Position numbers and translations under genes: made by a program. Positions 29,057-39,033 of a stretch of 64,000 bases of DNA are shown here, piece after piece. Each line of letters begins with the position of its first letter. Within the stretch, counting starts at the first letter, position 1. Source of the stretch: Salipiger sp. IMCC34102 (GTDB taxonomy: Bacteria > Pseudomonadota > Alphaproteobacteria > Rhodobacterales > Rhodobacteraceae); assembly GCF_004145405.1 (NCBI RefSeq), contig NZ_SELQ01000001.1, forward strand, positions 434,001-498,000. The letters run 5' to 3'. The notes beneath the pieces were generated by a model. That model saw only the letters and a list, made by a program, of their open reading frames with translations. It was not told where the DNA came from and did no database searches.

Positions 29057-30147
29057 GCCTTGGCCCCCTTCTTGCCGAATCCCAGCATCGGCGCCGCGCT
29101 GTCGTCCAGGGGCCAGCGTGGCCGGGCGGACAGCGTCATGTCGTCCTCGGCACCGGTGGCGAACCTCTCGAGCCCCGCGTAGGCGATCATCGCCGCGTTG
29201 TCGGTGCACAGCGCGAGCGGCGGGGCAAGGAACGCCACCCCCCGGTCGGTGCAGAGCGTGGTCAGCGCCTCGCGGATCGTCATGTTCGCCGCGACCCCAC
29301 CCGCCACGGCAAGCGTCGGGGCCTGCGGGCGCAGTGCCATGTAGCGGTCGAGGGCACGGGCGGTCTTGGCGCGCAGCACGTCGCGCACCGCGGCCTGGAA
29401 CCCTGCGGCCAGGTCCGCTTGGTCGGACCGTGCGAGCGTCCGGTCCGGCCCCACCACGTCATCGCGGGCGCGCAGAAGCGCTGTCTTGAGACCGGAGAAG
29501 CTCATGTCGCAATCGTCGCGGTCCAGCAGGGGCCGGGGCAGGGCGAAGCGTCGGGGATCGCCATGGCGCGCCGCCCGCTCGACCGATGGGCCGCCCGGTT
29601 GGGGCAGGGCGAGCAGCCGGGCGGTCTTGTCGAAGGCCTCTCCCGGCGCGTCGTCGATGGTGCCGCCGATCCGCTCGAACCGGTCTGCGGCGTGGACGAT
29701 CAGGAACTGGCAATGCCCGCCGGAGACCAGCAGCATCAGGTAGGGAAAGGCCACCGCATCCGTCAGGCGCGGCGTCAGCGCGTGACCCGCAAGGTGGTTC
29801 ACCCCGACCAGGGGCAGCCCGGTCGCGGCGGCGAGCCCCTTGGCGCACATCACGCCGGACAGGACCCCGCCGATCAGCCCGGGCCCGGCGGTGACGGCGA
29901 TGGCATCGCAAGCGGTGAGCGGCGTTTCGGCCTGTGCCAGCGCCTCCTCGACGCAGTGGTCGATCTTCTCGGCATGGGCGCGGGCGGCGATCTCTGGGAC
30001 CACGCCGCCGAAACTTTCATGCAAAGCCGCCTGTCCGAAGACGACAGAGGACAGCACGCGCGCCGCGCCGACATCGCCGCGCACGACGGCGGCGGCAGTG
30101 TCGTCGCAGCTGCTCTCGATGCCGAGGATGGTGAGGGGGCGGGACAT
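29053..30147 (-). CDS. tsaD: TsaD, tRNA N6-adenosine threonylcarbamoyltransferase
   Basis: A 364-residue ASKHA-fold enzyme that transfers the threonylcarbamoyl group to A37 of ANN-decoding tRNAs. Seen: [15 protein letters not shown] at the N-terminus, the metal pair in [19 protein letters not shown], and [16 protein letters not shown]. The start at 30147 directly precedes the conserved first strand. It is divergent from hemD with a 69-nt shared control region and coupled to gpsA. The partner gene tsaE is at 19.7-20.2 kb. Confidence 0.96.
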   Translation of the reverse strand: MSRPLTILGIESSCDDTAAAVVRGDVGAARVLSSVVFGQAALHESFGGVVPEIAARAHAEKIDHCVEEALAQAETPLTACDAIAVTAGPGLIGGVLSGVMCAKGLAAATGLPLVGVNHLAGHALTPRLTDAVAFPYLMLLVSGGHCQFLIVHAADRFERIGGTIDDAPGEAFDKTARLLALPQPGGPSVERAARHGDPRRFALPRPLLDRDDCDMSFSGLKTALLRARDDVVGPDRTLARSDQADLAAGFQAAVRDVLRAKTARALDRYMALRPQAPTLAVAGGVAANMTIREALTTLCTDRGVAFLAPPLALCTDNAAMIAYAGLERFATGAEDDMTLSARPRWPLDDSAAPMLGFGKKGAKA

Positions 30148-30216
30148 GGGTGGCCTGTTGCGCGGGACTGCCCAGCAGGTAACACTCGGGCCCGGGTCAA
30201 ACAACTGCGGTGCACG

Positions 30217-30906
30217 ATGCGACACGCCCCCGTTCTGGTCGTCACGCGCCCCGCGCCGAAGGGCGAGGCTTTCGCGCGCGCCGTGTGCCAGGACATGGCG
30301 CGACCGCCCCGCGTGATCCTGTCGCCCGCTTTCGCGGTGCAGCCGACCGGTGCGGCGGTCCCGGGCGGCGACGTGATCTTCACCTCCGCTCGGGCCGTCG
30401 ACATCGCGCCCCCCGGCACCGGCACCGCCTGGTGCGTGGGCGACGCCACGGCCCAAGCGGCAGAGGCGAAAGGCTGGACCGCCCGTTCGGCCAGGGGCGA
30501 TGTGGAGGCGCTGGTGACGCTGATCCTGTCGATGCGCCCCGCCGGTCCCTTGACCCACCTTGCGGGCGCGCAGCGGCGCGGCGACATCGCGCGCCGCCTG
30601 ACGCAGGCGGGCGTGCGGTGCGAAACGGTCGAACTCTACACCCAAGTGCCGCTGGCCCCGGCCACCGCCCTGCTCGACGCCGCAAGGGAGGGTGCGCCGC
30701 TGGTGGCGCCCGTCTTTTCCCCCCGATCGGTGGCGGGGCTCGCGCTTGCCGGGCGGGTGGCGCCGCTGCATATCGTGGCGATCAGCGCGGCCGTGGCCCA
30801 CGAAGCGCAGCGCCTCAACGCCGAAAGAGTCTTGACCGCAGCCCGGCCCGACGCAGTTCACATGCTGGAAGCGACCACGCGGGCGCTGGCGGACTGCGGG
30901 CCATAG
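30217..30906 (+). CDS. hemD: Uroporphyrinogen-III synthase
   Basis: A 229-residue two-domain enzyme that cyclises hydroxymethylbilane to uroporphyrinogen III. The family is poorly conserved; recognisable features are [15 protein letters not shown] at the start, [10 protein letters not shown], the second-domain [13 protein letters not shown] and [10 protein letters not shown]. The ATG at 30217 places the first beta-strand at the N-terminus. It heads a rightward run with the mitofilin-like gene and hemY, the usual hemD-mitofilin-hemY order of alphaproteobacteria. Confidence 0.9.
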   Translation: MRHAPVLVVTRPAPKGEAFARAVCQDMARPPRVILSPAFAVQPTGAAVPGGDVIFTSARAVDIAPPGTGTAWCVGDATAQAAEAKGWTARSARGDVEALVTLILSMRPAGPLTHLAGAQRRGDIARRLTQAGVRCETVELYTQVPLAPATALLDAAREGAPLVAPVFSPRSVAGLALAGRVAPLHIVAISAAVAHEAQRLNAERVLTAARPDAVHMLEATTRALADCGP

Positions 30907-30987
30907 CGCCGCTTGAGGCTGGTGGCGGTGCGGTCTAACGTCGGAGGAAGCGCCCCTTGCAGGGGGCCTGCAGCGAAAGGAATTGAT

Positions 30988-32256
30988 GTGGCGGACAAGG
31001 TTGGCAAGGACGAAGAGCCCGTCGCGGGCAAGGCCAGCACGGCGATGCCGCCGCCGACGATTCCGGATCGCGCGACATCGCAAGGCAAGTCGCCCGAGCG
31101 CGAGGCGCAGGTCCCGCCCACCGCCGCCGGCCCTGTCGCGGCCTCGATCCCTGGCGCCGTCCCCGGGGCTTCGACATCCGGGACGTCTTCGCCGTCGACA
31201 GGCTCCAAGCCTGCAACGACGGCCGCCTCTACCGGCGCGCCCGCGTCGGGCGACGGGCTGGCTTCCACTGCGCGGGGCCCGGTCTTTCTGCCGATGGCGC
31301 TGGGCGGGCTGGTCGCCGGCCTGATGGGCTACGGCATCGCCTGGACGCAGTTCGGCACCGACGACGGCCTGGCGGATCCCTCGGTCGCGGAGGTGGACGG
31401 CGCTGCCGACATGCAGGCGCAGCTCGACCAGCTGCGCGCGGACCTCGAGGCACTGCCCGAACCGCAGGCCTTCGAGGCGCCGGAACCCTTCGATGCCTCC
31501 GAGATCGAGGATCAGCTGGGCGCCCTGCAGTCCGAGACCGCCGATCTGCGCGAACTGGTCGACACGCTGACCGCCCAACCGATCGTGGGAGAGGACGCGC
31601 AGGACGCCGCCGTGCAGTCGCTGAGCCAGCAGATCGCCCAGCAGACCGCCGCCTTGCAGGACCAACGCAACGAATTGCAATCGCAACTCGACGAAATCCG
31701 CACGCAGGCCGACGAGATCCGGGCCGAAGCCGAGGAAGTGCGCTCCACCGCCGTCGAGAATGCACGCACCGAAACCATCCAGGCCGCACTCGCCCGCGTG
31801 CAGGGCGCACTGGAAACGGGCGCGCCGATGACCGCGGTGCTTAACGATCTGTCCGATGCGCTGGGCGAACCCGCGCCGGACCCCTTGCGGGCCGTCGCGG
31901 AGGAGGGCGCCCCGACGCTTTCTGGTTTGCGCGACGATTTCCCCGACGCCTCGCGCGCGGCGCTGCAGACCGCGCGCGCCTCCGGCAGCGAAGGCGAGGG
32001 CGGGTTCGGCAGCTTCCTGCAGCGCCAGTTCAACGTCCGCTCCACCGCCCCGCGCGAAGGCGACAGCGTCGACGCCATTCTGTCACGGGCGGAGGACGCC
32101 TTGCGCAACGGTCGCCTGACCGACGCCTTGGCCGAGGTCGAGACCTTGCCCGAAGACACCCGCGCCGCGATGTCCGACTGGATCGGCCGCGCGCAGGCCC
32201 GTGCCGATGCGGTCGCCGCGGCACGCCAACTCGACACCAACCTGACCGCCAACTGA
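30988..32256 (+). CDS. Mitofilin-like inner-membrane protein
   Basis: A 422-residue protein of the alphaproteobacterial mitofilin (Mic60-like, COG4223) type. It has a low-complexity Pro/Ala/Ser-rich N-terminus (to about residue 95), one transmembrane helix (about 100-120), a long coiled coil (about 140-285, rich in Gln/Glu/Leu heptads) and a C-terminal mitofilin signature region. It probably shapes intracytoplasmic or envelope membranes, as Mic60 does for cristae. The start is a GTG at 30988, seven bases after AAAGGAA. It sits between hemD and hemY, the gene order that first identified these homologues. Confidence 0.88.
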   Translation: MADKVGKDEEPVAGKASTAMPPPTIPDRATSQGKSPEREAQVPPTAAGPVAASIPGAVPGASTSGTSSPSTGSKPATTAASTGAPASGDGLASTARGPVFLPMALGGLVAGLMGYGIAWTQFGTDDGLADPSVAEVDGAADMQAQLDQLRADLEALPEPQAFEAPEPFDASEIEDQLGALQSETADLRELVDTLTAQPIVGEDAQDAAVQSLSQQIAQQTAALQDQRNELQSQLDEIRTQADEIRAEAEEVRSTAVENARTETIQAALARVQGALETGAPMTAVLNDLSDALGEPAPDPLRAVAEEGAPTLSGLRDDFPDASRAALQTARASGSEGEGGFGSFLQRQFNVRSTAPREGDSVDAILSRAEDALRNGRLTDALAEVETLPEDTRAAMSDWIGRAQARADAVAAARQLDTNLTAN

Positions 32257-32266
32257 GGGACGCGCC

Positions 32267-33724
32267 ATGTTCACGACCTTTCTGAAGATCGCCGTTTTCA
32301 TCGCCCTCGTGGTCGCCGTGACCTGGGGCGGGATGATGCTCTTGTCGCTGGAAGGCGGGGCGATCGTGTCCATCGGCGGTTACGAGGTGACCTTGGGCGC
32401 GCTGCAACTGGTGGTCGCCATCGTGGCGCTGCTGGTGGTGTTCTGGCTTGCGGTGCAGCTTGTGAAGCTGCTCGCGGCGGTGTTCCGGTTCCTCAACGGT
32501 GACGAGACCGCGATCTCGCGCCACTTCGACCGCAACCGCACGCGCAAGGGCCAGGAGGCGCTGTCGGACGCCATGTTCGCCATCGCCGCGGGCGAAGGCC
32601 AGCTGGCGATGCAGAAGGCAAAGCGTGCGGACAAGTACCTGGACCGGCCGCAGCTGACGACCCTGCTTAAGGCGCAGGCGGCGGAACTGACCAACGACAC
32701 CCGCACCGCCGAGGAAAGCTACCGCGCGCTTCTGGAACGCGAGGACACCCGCTTCGTGGGGGTCCGCGGGCTCATGCAGCAAAAACTCGACGCGGGAGAG
32801 ACGGACACGGCGCTTGCGCTGGCCCGCAAGGCCTTCGCGCTGAAACCGCAGCACCAGGGGGTGCAGGACACGCTGCTGAAGCTTCAGGCGGAGAAGGCCG
32901 ACTGGACCGGCGCGCGAGAGACGCTGAGCGCCAAGCTCAAGTCCGGGAACCTGCCGCGCGAGGTCCACAAGCGCCGCGACGCGGTGCTGGCCCTGTCGGA
33001 GGCGCGCGACATCATGGACGACGGCAAGGACATGAAGGCCCGCGAAGCCGCGATCGAGGCCAACAAGCTGTCCCCCGACCTGGTGCCCGCCGCGGTCATG
33101 GCCGCCCGCGCGCATATCGCCAAGGGCGAGCAGCGCAAGGCTGCGCGGATCCTCACCAAGACCTGGGGTGTGACCCCGCATCCCGACATTGCCGCCGCCT
33201 TCGCCGAGATCGAGCCGAAGGAGACGCCGGAGGCGCGTCTCAAGCGGTTCCGCGCGCTGACCAAGCAGAACCCGGACCACGCCGAGACCAAGATGCTGCT
33301 GGCCGAGTTGCACATCGCGACGGAGGATTTCCCGCAGGCCAAGCGCGATCTGGGTCACCTCGTGACCGACGATCCCACGGCGCGGAACCTCACGCTGATG
33401 GCCGCGATCGAGCGGGGCGAGGGGTCCGATGACGCCATCGTGCGCGGCTGGCTGACGCGCGCGCTGACGGCCCCGCGCGGCCCGCAGTGGATCTGCAACA
33501 ATTGCCAGCACATCCATGCCCATTGGGGACCCGTCTGCGAGAACTGCGCGGCCTTCGATACGCTTGAATGGAAACGCCCGCCGCAGGGCGAGGTGGCGAT
33601 GCCAACCGGCACGGAGATGCTGCCGCTGATCGTGGGCCAGAAACCCACCGTGGTGACCCGCAGTGACGCCGAGGTCGTCGAGGCCCTGCCCGCACAGGCC
33701 GACCGGCCACAGGACGCAAAATAG
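32267..33724 (+). CDS. hemY: HemY-type TPR membrane protein with C-terminal zinc ribbon
   Basis: A 485-residue protein with two N-terminal membrane helices (about residues 4-26 and 42-66; HemY_N domain) and a cytoplasmic array of tetratricopeptide-like helices. The C-terminal four-cysteine motif is C410-x2-C413 and C424-x2-C427. The HemY family is associated with late heme synthesis by genetic linkage. The cysteine ribbon recalls the rubredoxin-type knob of LapB, another TPR protein of the inner membrane. It follows the mitofilin-like gene by 10 nt. Confidence 0.9.
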   Translation: MFTTFLKIAVFIALVVAVTWGGMMLLSLEGGAIVSIGGYEVTLGALQLVVAIVALLVVFWLAVQLVKLLAAVFRFLNGDETAISRHFDRNRTRKGQEALSDAMFAIAAGEGQLAMQKAKRADKYLDRPQLTTLLKAQAAELTNDTRTAEESYRALLEREDTRFVGVRGLMQQKLDAGETDTALALARKAFALKPQHQGVQDTLLKLQAEKADWTGARETLSAKLKSGNLPREVHKRRDAVLALSEARDIMDDGKDMKAREAAIEANKLSPDLVPAAVMAARAHIAKGEQRKAARILTKTWGVTPHPDIAAAFAEIEPKETPEARLKRFRALTKQNPDHAETKMLLAELHIATEDFPQAKRDLGHLVTDDPTARNLTLMAAIERGEGSDDAIVRGWLTRALTAPRGPQWICNNCQHIHAHWGPVCENCAAFDTLEWKRPPQGEVAMPTGTEMLPLIVGQKPTVVTRSDAEVVEALPAQADRPQDAK

Positions 33725-33767
33725 GTCTTTTCGGACCGCCCCGGTGGTGCTAGACGGCACCCCGGAT

Positions 33768-33843
33768 GCCGCATTAGCTCAGTTGGTAGAGCACATCATT
33801 CGTAATGATGGGGTCGGGGGTTCGAATCCCTCATGCGGCACCA
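33768..33843 (+). tRNA. tRNA-Thr (anticodon CGT)
   Basis: A complete cloverleaf: acceptor stem GCCGCAT/ATGCGGC, D arm AGCTCAGTTGGTAGAGC, anticodon stem-loop CATCA-TTCGTAA-TGATG with anticodon CGT, and T arm with GGTTCGAATCC. Discriminator A and an encoded CCA end at 33843. It reads ACG codons. It lies 43 nt after hemY. No integrase or duplicated 3' end is seen downstream. Confidence 0.97.
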
Positions 33844-33984
33844 GTTCCTCCTCGACCATCAATGGGACCAATGGCTTGGCCCTCCGACGCCCGACCGGTT
33901 TTCCGCCGACCGGACCACTTGGCCCTCGCCTTGCCGGATGCGGCGGCCTATCCCTGCGCCCGTGACCCGCGTTGGAGATGACCC

Positions 33985-34626
33985 GTGCTGAAACCCGTAC
34001 TTGCCCTTGCCCTTCTGACCGCCACCCCCGCGGTGACCGAGACCTACGCGATCCAGCTGGGCAGCCGTCAGATCGGTACGCTTGAAACCGGTGCCAGCGC
34101 GCTGACCTCGACCTTGGACAACACGCCGCTTGGGGTCGCGGACGGGACGTTCCAGGCCTCCGTCAGCCGGGTCGGGCTGGATGACGGCAGTGCCGCGGAT
34201 CAGTTCCTGGGCATCAACCGCGGCGGCAAGACGCGCGATATCTCGGTGATCAGACAGGACGGTGCAGTGCGCGACGTCACCGTGGTCCCCGCCAACGACG
34301 CCACGGACCTCAGCGTGCCTTCGGCCGTGCCCGCGGGTGTCCTTTTCCCGCCGGAGGTCTTCGCCCGCCTCGAAGCCGCTGGCGGCTGCCCCGCGCCGCT
34401 GTCGATGTACGACGGACGGCGGGTGGTGGGGATCTCCACCGCGTCTTCGGCAGTCGTAGGGGGGGAGACGGTTTGCGAGATGTCCTACCGCGTCACCGCC
34501 GGGAAGGGCCATCTGTCGCCCTTCAACTTCAAGTCGCTGAACATGGAGCTGGCCTATGCCGGCGGCGCGCTGTCGCGCGTGACCGTCAGCGCGGGCAGCT
34601 TCGACGTGAACATGCTGCGCCGCTAG
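33985..34626 (+). CDS. Secreted protein of unknown function
   Basis: A 213-residue protein with a short N-terminal hydrophobic stretch ending near residue 16-18 (LALALLTATPAVT), likely a signal peptide. The mature part is rich in short beta-type segments and has two cysteines (in GGCPAPLS and ETVCEMSY) that could form a disulfide. The overall pattern vaguely recalls DUF3108 proteins, but I do not recognise the family with confidence. The start is GTG with GGAG 7 nt upstream. It converges with the ASCH gene (4-nt overlap). Confidence 0.6.
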   Translation: MLKPVLALALLTATPAVTETYAIQLGSRQIGTLETGASALTSTLDNTPLGVADGTFQASVSRVGLDDGSAADQFLGINRGGKTRDISVIRQDGAVRDVTVVPANDATDLSVPSAVPAGVLFPPEVFARLEAAGGCPAPLSMYDGRRVVGISTASSAVVGGETVCEMSYRVTAGKGHLSPFNFKSLNMELAYAGGALSRVTVSAGSFDVNMLRR

Positions 34627-35051
34627 AGCGCGCGCCCGTCCAGATCCTCGACCAGTTCGAAGTGCTCGAAGACGAGCATCATGTCGGGAGAGAAGCCGCC
34701 GTTGCGCCTGAAATAGGCCTCGTGCCCTGCGCGCCAGCCGTCGAGATCGTCGTCCTCGCCTTCGGCCAGCGCCATCTTTTCGGTGACGTCGCAGAAGCGG
34801 ATGGTCTGGACCTGCGTCGTGCGGATCACCAGCGCGGGCGATCCGCCCCAGTTCATCGCGATGTCGCAACGACCGACGACGGGCATCGCCTCGGGCTCGT
34901 CCTCGAAGTCGCGCAGCGCGCCGCAGGTGGCGGTCTTCTTGCCCGCGCGCACCAGCGCGATCAACTCCTGGCACAGCGCCTTGCTGTCGCCGAACGTGAA
35001 GTTGCCGGCACCGGGATAGCGGTCGTTGAGATCTTCGATCTCGTCGGTCAT
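34623..35051 (-). CDS. ASCH-domain protein
   Basis: A 142-residue ASCH-domain (PUA-like) protein, recognised by FTFGDSKALCQELIALVRAGKKTATCG and the following TTQVQTIRFCDVTEKMALAEGE-type core. ASCH proteins bind RNA or hydrolyse modified cytidines (the YqfB amidohydrolase group); the K-K-T-A-T segment here matches the family's RNA/nucleoside-binding loop. The start at 35051 overlaps the upstream YrhK stop as ATGA. It is last in the leftward run after pheS. Confidence 0.82.
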   Translation of the reverse strand: MTDEIEDLNDRYPGAGNFTFGDSKALCQELIALVRAGKKTATCGALRDFEDEPEAMPVVGRCDIAMNWGGSPALVIRTTQVQTIRFCDVTEKMALAEGEDDDLDGWRAGHEAYFRRNGGFSPDMMLVFEHFELVEDLDGRAL

Positions 35052-35329
35052 GACGGCGCGCTTTCGCGCTTTGCCAGATCGCCGGTGTCGCCGATCCGGG
35101 CCAGGTGCACCTCTCGCGAGAAGCGCAGCGTGGGTTTGACGGCGAAGAGGATCGAGCCGATCAGGAAGAACCACAGGGCCGACGTCTCGTAGGCGGGAAA
35201 GAAGAAGAGCGCCGATCCCACGACGAAGCAGATCGCCGCCATGAGGTCGACCACGGTGTGGGCAAGTTCGTAGGTGGCGTAGATGCGCTTCTTGCGCGGG
35301 TGGTCGTGCGACTTGTCCTGGAAGTACAT
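35048..35329 (-). CDS. YrhK-like small membrane protein
   Basis: A 93-residue protein with two hydrophobic helices (about residues 22-42 and 49-66) followed by a charged cytoplasmic tail, matching the YrhK domain (ELAHTVVDLMAAICFVVGSALFFF-type first helix). Function unknown. Its ATG shares one base with the pheS stop (TGATG) and it overlaps the ASCH gene by 4 nt, so it is translated as part of the pheS transcript. Confidence 0.75.
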   Translation of the reverse strand: MYFQDKSHDHPRKKRIYATYELAHTVVDLMAAICFVVGSALFFFPAYETSALWFFLIGSILFAVKPTLRFSREVHLARIGDTGDLAKRESAPS

Positions 35330-36402
35330 CAGCGCGACAGGCCGCCCCGCAGGGTGGGCACGTCGAGCGCGCCGAAGCCGTAGTGCCGCAGCCAGCGCAG
35401 GTCGGAATCGAAGAAGGCGCGCAGGTCGGGGATGCCGTATTTCAGCATCGCGATCCGGTCGATCCCCATGCCGAAGGCAAAGCCCTGCCACGCGTCGGGA
35501 TCGACGCCCGCCGCCTGCAGCACCTTGGGATGCACCATGCCCGAGCCCAGGATCTCCAGCCAGTCGTCGCCTTCGCCCACCTTCAGCGTGCCGCCTTCCC
35601 AGGAGCAGCGGATATCCACCTCTGCCGAAGGTTCGGTGAAGGGAAAATGAGAGGCGCGGAAACGGATATCGACGTGATCGACCTCGAAGTAGGCCTTCAC
35701 GAATTCCTCCAGCACCCATTTGAGGTGCGCCATGGAGATATCGCGATCGATCGCCAGGCCTTCGACCTGGTGGAACATCGGCGTGTGCGTCTGGTCGAAG
35801 TCGGCGCGATAGACCCGGCCCGGACAGATGATGCGCGTGGGCGCGCCGGTCGCTTCCATCGAGCGGATCTGCACCGGCGAGGTATGGGTCCGCAGCACGG
35901 CGGGCGGGCGGTCGTCGCCCGTCGCGCGCGCCATGTAGAAAGTGTCCATCTCGGCCCGCGCGGGGTGGTGCCCGGGAATGTTGAGCGCGTCGAAGTTGTA
36001 CCAGTCCGATTCGACCTGCGGGCCTTCGGCGACGGCGAAGCCCATGTCGGCGAAGATCGCGGTGACCTCCTCGGTGACCTGGCTGATGGGGTGGATCGAC
36101 CCCTGCCGCTGCGGCCGCGCGGGTTTGGTCACGTCCAGCCACTCGGTCCGCAGGCGCGCGTCGAGGGCGGCATCCGAAAGTGCTGCTTTCTTCGCAACGA
36201 GGGCGCTGTTGATCTCGTCCTTGAGGGCGTTCAGGGCAGGGCCCGCGGTCTTGCGCTCCTCGGGGGTCATCTTGCCCAGCTCGCGCATCTTCAGGCTGAT
36301 CTCGCCCTTCTTGCCGAGCGCCTGCACGCGCAGGTCCTCCAGCGTGGCCTCGTCGCCGGCGGCGGCCACCTGATCCAGGTATTTCTGCTTGAGATCGTCC
36401 AT
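35329..36402 (-). CDS. pheS: Phenylalanyl-tRNA synthetase alpha subunit
   Basis: A 357-residue class II aminoacyl-tRNA synthetase subunit holding the catalytic site for phenylalanine. An N-terminal coiled coil (residues 1-90) binds tRNA. Motif 2 is [12 protein letters not shown], and motif 3 lies in the C-terminal [14 protein letters not shown]. The partner pheT is not within the window, and the two genes that follow (YrhK, ASCH) may separate it. A terminator at 36477-36503 isolates pheS from rplT upstream. Confidence 0.97.
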   Translation of the reverse strand: MDDLKQKYLDQVAAAGDEATLEDLRVQALGKKGEISLKMRELGKMTPEERKTAGPALNALKDEINSALVAKKAALSDAALDARLRTEWLDVTKPARPQRQGSIHPISQVTEEVTAIFADMGFAVAEGPQVESDWYNFDALNIPGHHPARAEMDTFYMARATGDDRPPAVLRTHTSPVQIRSMEATGAPTRIICPGRVYRADFDQTHTPMFHQVEGLAIDRDISMAHLKWVLEEFVKAYFEVDHVDIRFRASHFPFTEPSAEVDIRCSWEGGTLKVGEGDDWLEILGSGMVHPKVLQAAGVDPDAWQGFAFGMGIDRIAMLKYGIPDLRAFFDSDLRWLRHYGFGALDVPTLRGGLSR

Positions 36403-36476
36403 GACGCCCCCGTCCTTTCAGGTTTGCCCGGTGCTAGCCTGTCGCGAAGGGCATCGCAAGACAGGTCGCGCCCACG

Positions 36477-36503
36477 AAAAAGGGCCGCCCCGAAGGACGG
36501 CCC
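36477..36503 (-). terminator. Rho-independent terminator after rpmI-rplT
   Basis: Read leftward: GGGCCGTCC, loop TTCG, GGGCGGCCC (one internal mismatch), then TTTTTCG. It lies 23 nt after the rplT stop. Same design as the trxA terminator at 11389-11411. Confidence 0.82.
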
Positions 36504-36525
36504 CGATATCGTGCTGGAACGGGCC

Positions 36526-36894
36526 TCAGGCCTTTTCGGACAGGGCGTCCTTGGCCTTGGTCACGATCGCCTCGAAGGCGGCGGGCTCGTTCACGGCGAG
36601 GTCGGCCAGGACCTTGCGGTCGACTTCGATGCCGGCCAACGTGAGACCGTTGATGAACCGCGAATAGGTCAGATCGGCGTCGATGGCGCGCACGCCCGCG
36701 TTGATGCGCTGGATCCACAGGCTGCGGAAGTTGCGCTTGCGGTTGTGGCGATCGCGGGTGGCGTATTGGTTGGCCTTGTCGACGGCCTGGGTCGCAACCT
36801 TGAAGGTGCGGCGGCGGCGGTCGTAGTAACCTTTCGCCTGGTCCAGGATCTTCTTGTGACGACGGTGGGTGACGGGTCCGGATTTAACGCGCAT
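36526..36894 (-). CDS. rplT: 50S ribosomal protein L20
   Basis: A 122-residue basic rRNA-binding protein needed early in 50S assembly. It is recognised by the N-terminal [20 protein letters not shown]-like stretch, [20 protein letters not shown] and SRFINGL. It sits 15 nt downstream of rpmI. infC, often adjacent, is not in this cluster. In other bacteria L20 represses its own operon by binding the leader. Confidence 0.97.
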   Translation of the reverse strand: MRVKSGPVTHRRHKKILDQAKGYYDRRRRTFKVATQAVDKANQYATRDRHNRKRNFRSLWIQRINAGVRAIDADLTYSRFINGLTLAGIEVDRKVLADLAVNEPAAFEAIVTKAKDALSEKA

Positions 36895-36909
36895 GTTCGG
36901 TCCTCCTGG

Positions 36910-37110
36910 TTATCGTGCGTAGGGCATCATCGGCTTGATGATCTGCTCATCGGCCTTGGCGAGGACCGTGGTGCCGCGGGCATCACGGATGAACTTCTTG
37001 TGGCGCTTGATCATGCCGTGGCGCTTGCCGGCCTGACCTGCCTTGATCCGGCCGGAGGCCGTGATCTTGAACCGCTTCTTGCAGCTCGATTTCGTCTTCA
37101 TCTTCGGCAT
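36910..37110 (-). CDS. rpmI: 50S ribosomal protein L35
   Basis: A 66-residue basic ribosomal protein: [15 protein letters not shown] at the start and [19 protein letters not shown] in the middle are family signatures. It is first in the rpmI-rplT transcript. The 109-nt upstream gap contains a GC-rich inverted repeat at 37180-37200. Confidence 0.97.
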   Translation of the reverse strand: MPKMKTKSSCKKRFKITASGRIKAGQAGKRHGMIKRHKKFIRDARGTTVLAKADEQIIKPMMPYAR

Positions 37111-37179
37111 TTCCGTCTCCTCGGTGGGTCGGTGTGAACGCGCGACTCGGCATGCCTATCGGCCGGACGCGCGGGTGGA

Positions 37180-37200
37180 GCGCGCCTGATAGAGGCGCGC
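37180..37200. terminator. Inverted repeat between the DUF membrane gene and rpmI
   Basis: GCGCGCC-tgataga-GGCGCGC is a perfect seven-pair stem 20 nt after the stop of the leftward gene at 37220 and about 70 nt upstream of rpmI. There is no T-tract. It may end the pyk transcript or form part of the rpmI-rplT leader. Confidence 0.4.
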
Positions 37201-37219
37201 GGTCCGTTTGGCAAGGGGG

Positions 37220-37444
37220 TCAGCGCGTGACTTGCGCCACGACCCGGGTCAGCACGTCGGGCAGGGTCGACCAGCTATAGGCGCCGGGGGCCTCACGCAT
37301 CGCATAGCCGATCATCAGCGCCGCGATCACCACGATCAGCGCGGGCGCGCGCGGTGTCCGGCCGTCGGCGAAGGCACTGACGATCGCGGGGATCGACACG
37401 ACGCCGAGGACCAGTCCCAGCACGAAGATCATGTCGGTCGACAC
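37220..37444 (-). CDS. Small two-helix membrane protein of unknown function
   Basis: A 74-residue protein with two hydrophobic helices (about residues 5-24 and 33-46), separated by an Arg/Pro-rich turn, and an amphipathic C-terminus. I do not recognise a named family. A GTG at 37444 is preferred because GAGGG lies about eight bases upstream; an ATG four codons later is the alternative. It follows pyk by 35 nt on the same strand. Confidence 0.6.
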   Translation of the reverse strand: MSTDMIFVLGLVLGVVSIPAIVSAFADGRTPRAPALIVVIAALMIGYAMREAPGAYSWSTLPDVLTRVVAQVTR

Positions 37445-37479
37445 GGGCGGCACCCTCACCGTTGGCAGATCGAAGGAGG

Positions 37480-38925
37480 TTAATCCTGATCGGAGCTGTA
37501 GATCAATCGCTCCTCGCAGGGGGCGACCCGCAGGATGTTGGTGGACCCCGGCGTGTTGAAGGGCACGCCTGCGGTCACGACGATCATGTCCTTTTCCGTC
37601 GCCATCTGCTCGCGCAGGCTGGCGCGGACGGCTTCGATCACCGCATCCTTGAAGCGGGTCACCCGGCCCGCGACAACGCAGTTGGTGCCCCAGGTCAGGC
37701 TGAGCATCCGGGCCGTGCGCACGTGGGTGGTCAGCGCCAGGATCGGCACGCGCGGGCGTTCGCGCGCGACCAGAACGGCGGTGGAGCCGGTCTGGCTGAA
37801 GCAGCAGATCGCCGCGATGTCGGAGGTTTCCGCGATCTCGCGGGCCGCGGCGACGATCCCGTCGGCCACCGAGGCACCGGAGGTCCTGCGGCTGCTCTCG
37901 ATGATCTCGATGTAGGTGGGGTCGGCCTCGACCTCCTGGGCCACGTTGTCCATCGTCGTCACCGCCTCGACCGGGAAGGACCCGGCGGCGGATTCGGCCG
38001 ACAGCATGATCGCGTCGGTGCCTTCGTAGATCGCGGTGGCCACGTCGGAGACCTCGGCCCGGGTGGGCATCGGCGAATCGATCATCGATTCCAGCATCTG
38101 CGTCGCCACGATCACCGGCTTGGCCGCGGCGCGGCACTTGCGCACCAGGTTCTTCTGGATGGGCGGCACGTTCTGCACCGGCAGCTCGACGCCCAGATCG
38201 CCGCGGGCGACCATGATCCCGTCCGACGCGACGAGGATGTCGTCGAAGTTCTTCACCGCCGCGGGCTTCTCGATCTTGGACAGGATCTTGGCCCGGCCCT
38301 TGCAGAGGTCGCGCGCCTCCTCGACGTCCGAGGGGCGCTGCACGAAGGACAGCGCCAGCCAGTCGACGCCCAGCTCGCAGACGAACTCCAGGTCCTTGCG
38401 GTCCTTCTCGGACAGGGCGGCCAGCGGCAGCACCACGTCGGGGACGTTCACGCCCTTGCGGTTCGAGATCGTGCCGCCGACGATCACCTCCGTGTCGGCG
38501 AAGTCGCGCCCGCAGTCCTTGACCCGCAGCTTGATCTTGCCGTCGTTGACCAACAGGTGGCTGCCGGGCTCCAGCGCGTCGAAGATTTCCTTGTGGGGCA
38601 GTTTCACGCGGGTGGCGTCGCCTTCCTCGTCCGACAGGTCCATGCGGAACGCCTGGCCGACTTCCAGCTCCTCCTCGCCGTTCTTGAAGGTGCCGACGCG
38701 CAGCTTGGGGCCTTGCAGGTCCGCCAGGATGCAGATGGGAGAGCCCAGGTCCTCTTCGACCTGACGGATCGTGGCATGGCGGACGCGGATTTCCTCGTGG
38801 CTGCCGTGGGACATGTTCAGGCGGAACACGTCCGCCCCCGCTTCGTGCAGCTTGCGGATCATGTCGTAATCGTTGGACGCGGGTCCGAGTGTCGCGACGA
38901 TCTTGACGTGGCGATTGCGTTTCAT
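37480..38925 (-). CDS. pyk: Pyruvate kinase
   Basis: A 481-residue glycolytic enzyme that converts phosphoenolpyruvate and ADP to pyruvate and ATP. Seen: IVATLGPASNDYDMI, FRLNMSHGSHEE, the catalytic ILSKIEKPAAVKNFDDIL with Lys, and MVARGDLGVELP and SAESAAGSFPVEAV. Length matches the type II enzyme. pyk followed by a small membrane protein and rpmI-rplT-pheS is a recurring Rhodobacterales order. Confidence 0.96.
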   Translation of the reverse strand: MKRNRHVKIVATLGPASNDYDMIRKLHEAGADVFRLNMSHGSHEEIRVRHATIRQVEEDLGSPICILADLQGPKLRVGTFKNGEEELEVGQAFRMDLSDEEGDATRVKLPHKEIFDALEPGSHLLVNDGKIKLRVKDCGRDFADTEVIVGGTISNRKGVNVPDVVLPLAALSEKDRKDLEFVCELGVDWLALSFVQRPSDVEEARDLCKGRAKILSKIEKPAAVKNFDDILVASDGIMVARGDLGVELPVQNVPPIQKNLVRKCRAAAKPVIVATQMLESMIDSPMPTRAEVSDVATAIYEGTDAIMLSAESAAGSFPVEAVTTMDNVAQEVEADPTYIEIIESSRRTSGASVADGIVAAAREIAETSDIAAICCFSQTGSTAVLVARERPRVPILALTTHVRTARMLSLTWGTNCVVAGRVTRFKDAVIEAVRASLREQMATEKDMIVVTAGVPFNTPGSTNILRVAPCEERLIYSSDQD

Positions 38926-39033
38926 GGGTCAGGTCCTTTTACCGGCGGGCGGCGTTAGCGGTAACCGAATGTTGCCCCGGTTATTGCCGAAAATGGCTCG
39001 CTTCACAACTGGACTAATTGCCGTGTCACCGCC

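Noticed and set aside
33768-33985. Integration site at tRNA-Thr
   Set aside because: No integrase, no repeated tRNA 3' segment and no composition shift follow; ordinary conserved genes continue on both sides.
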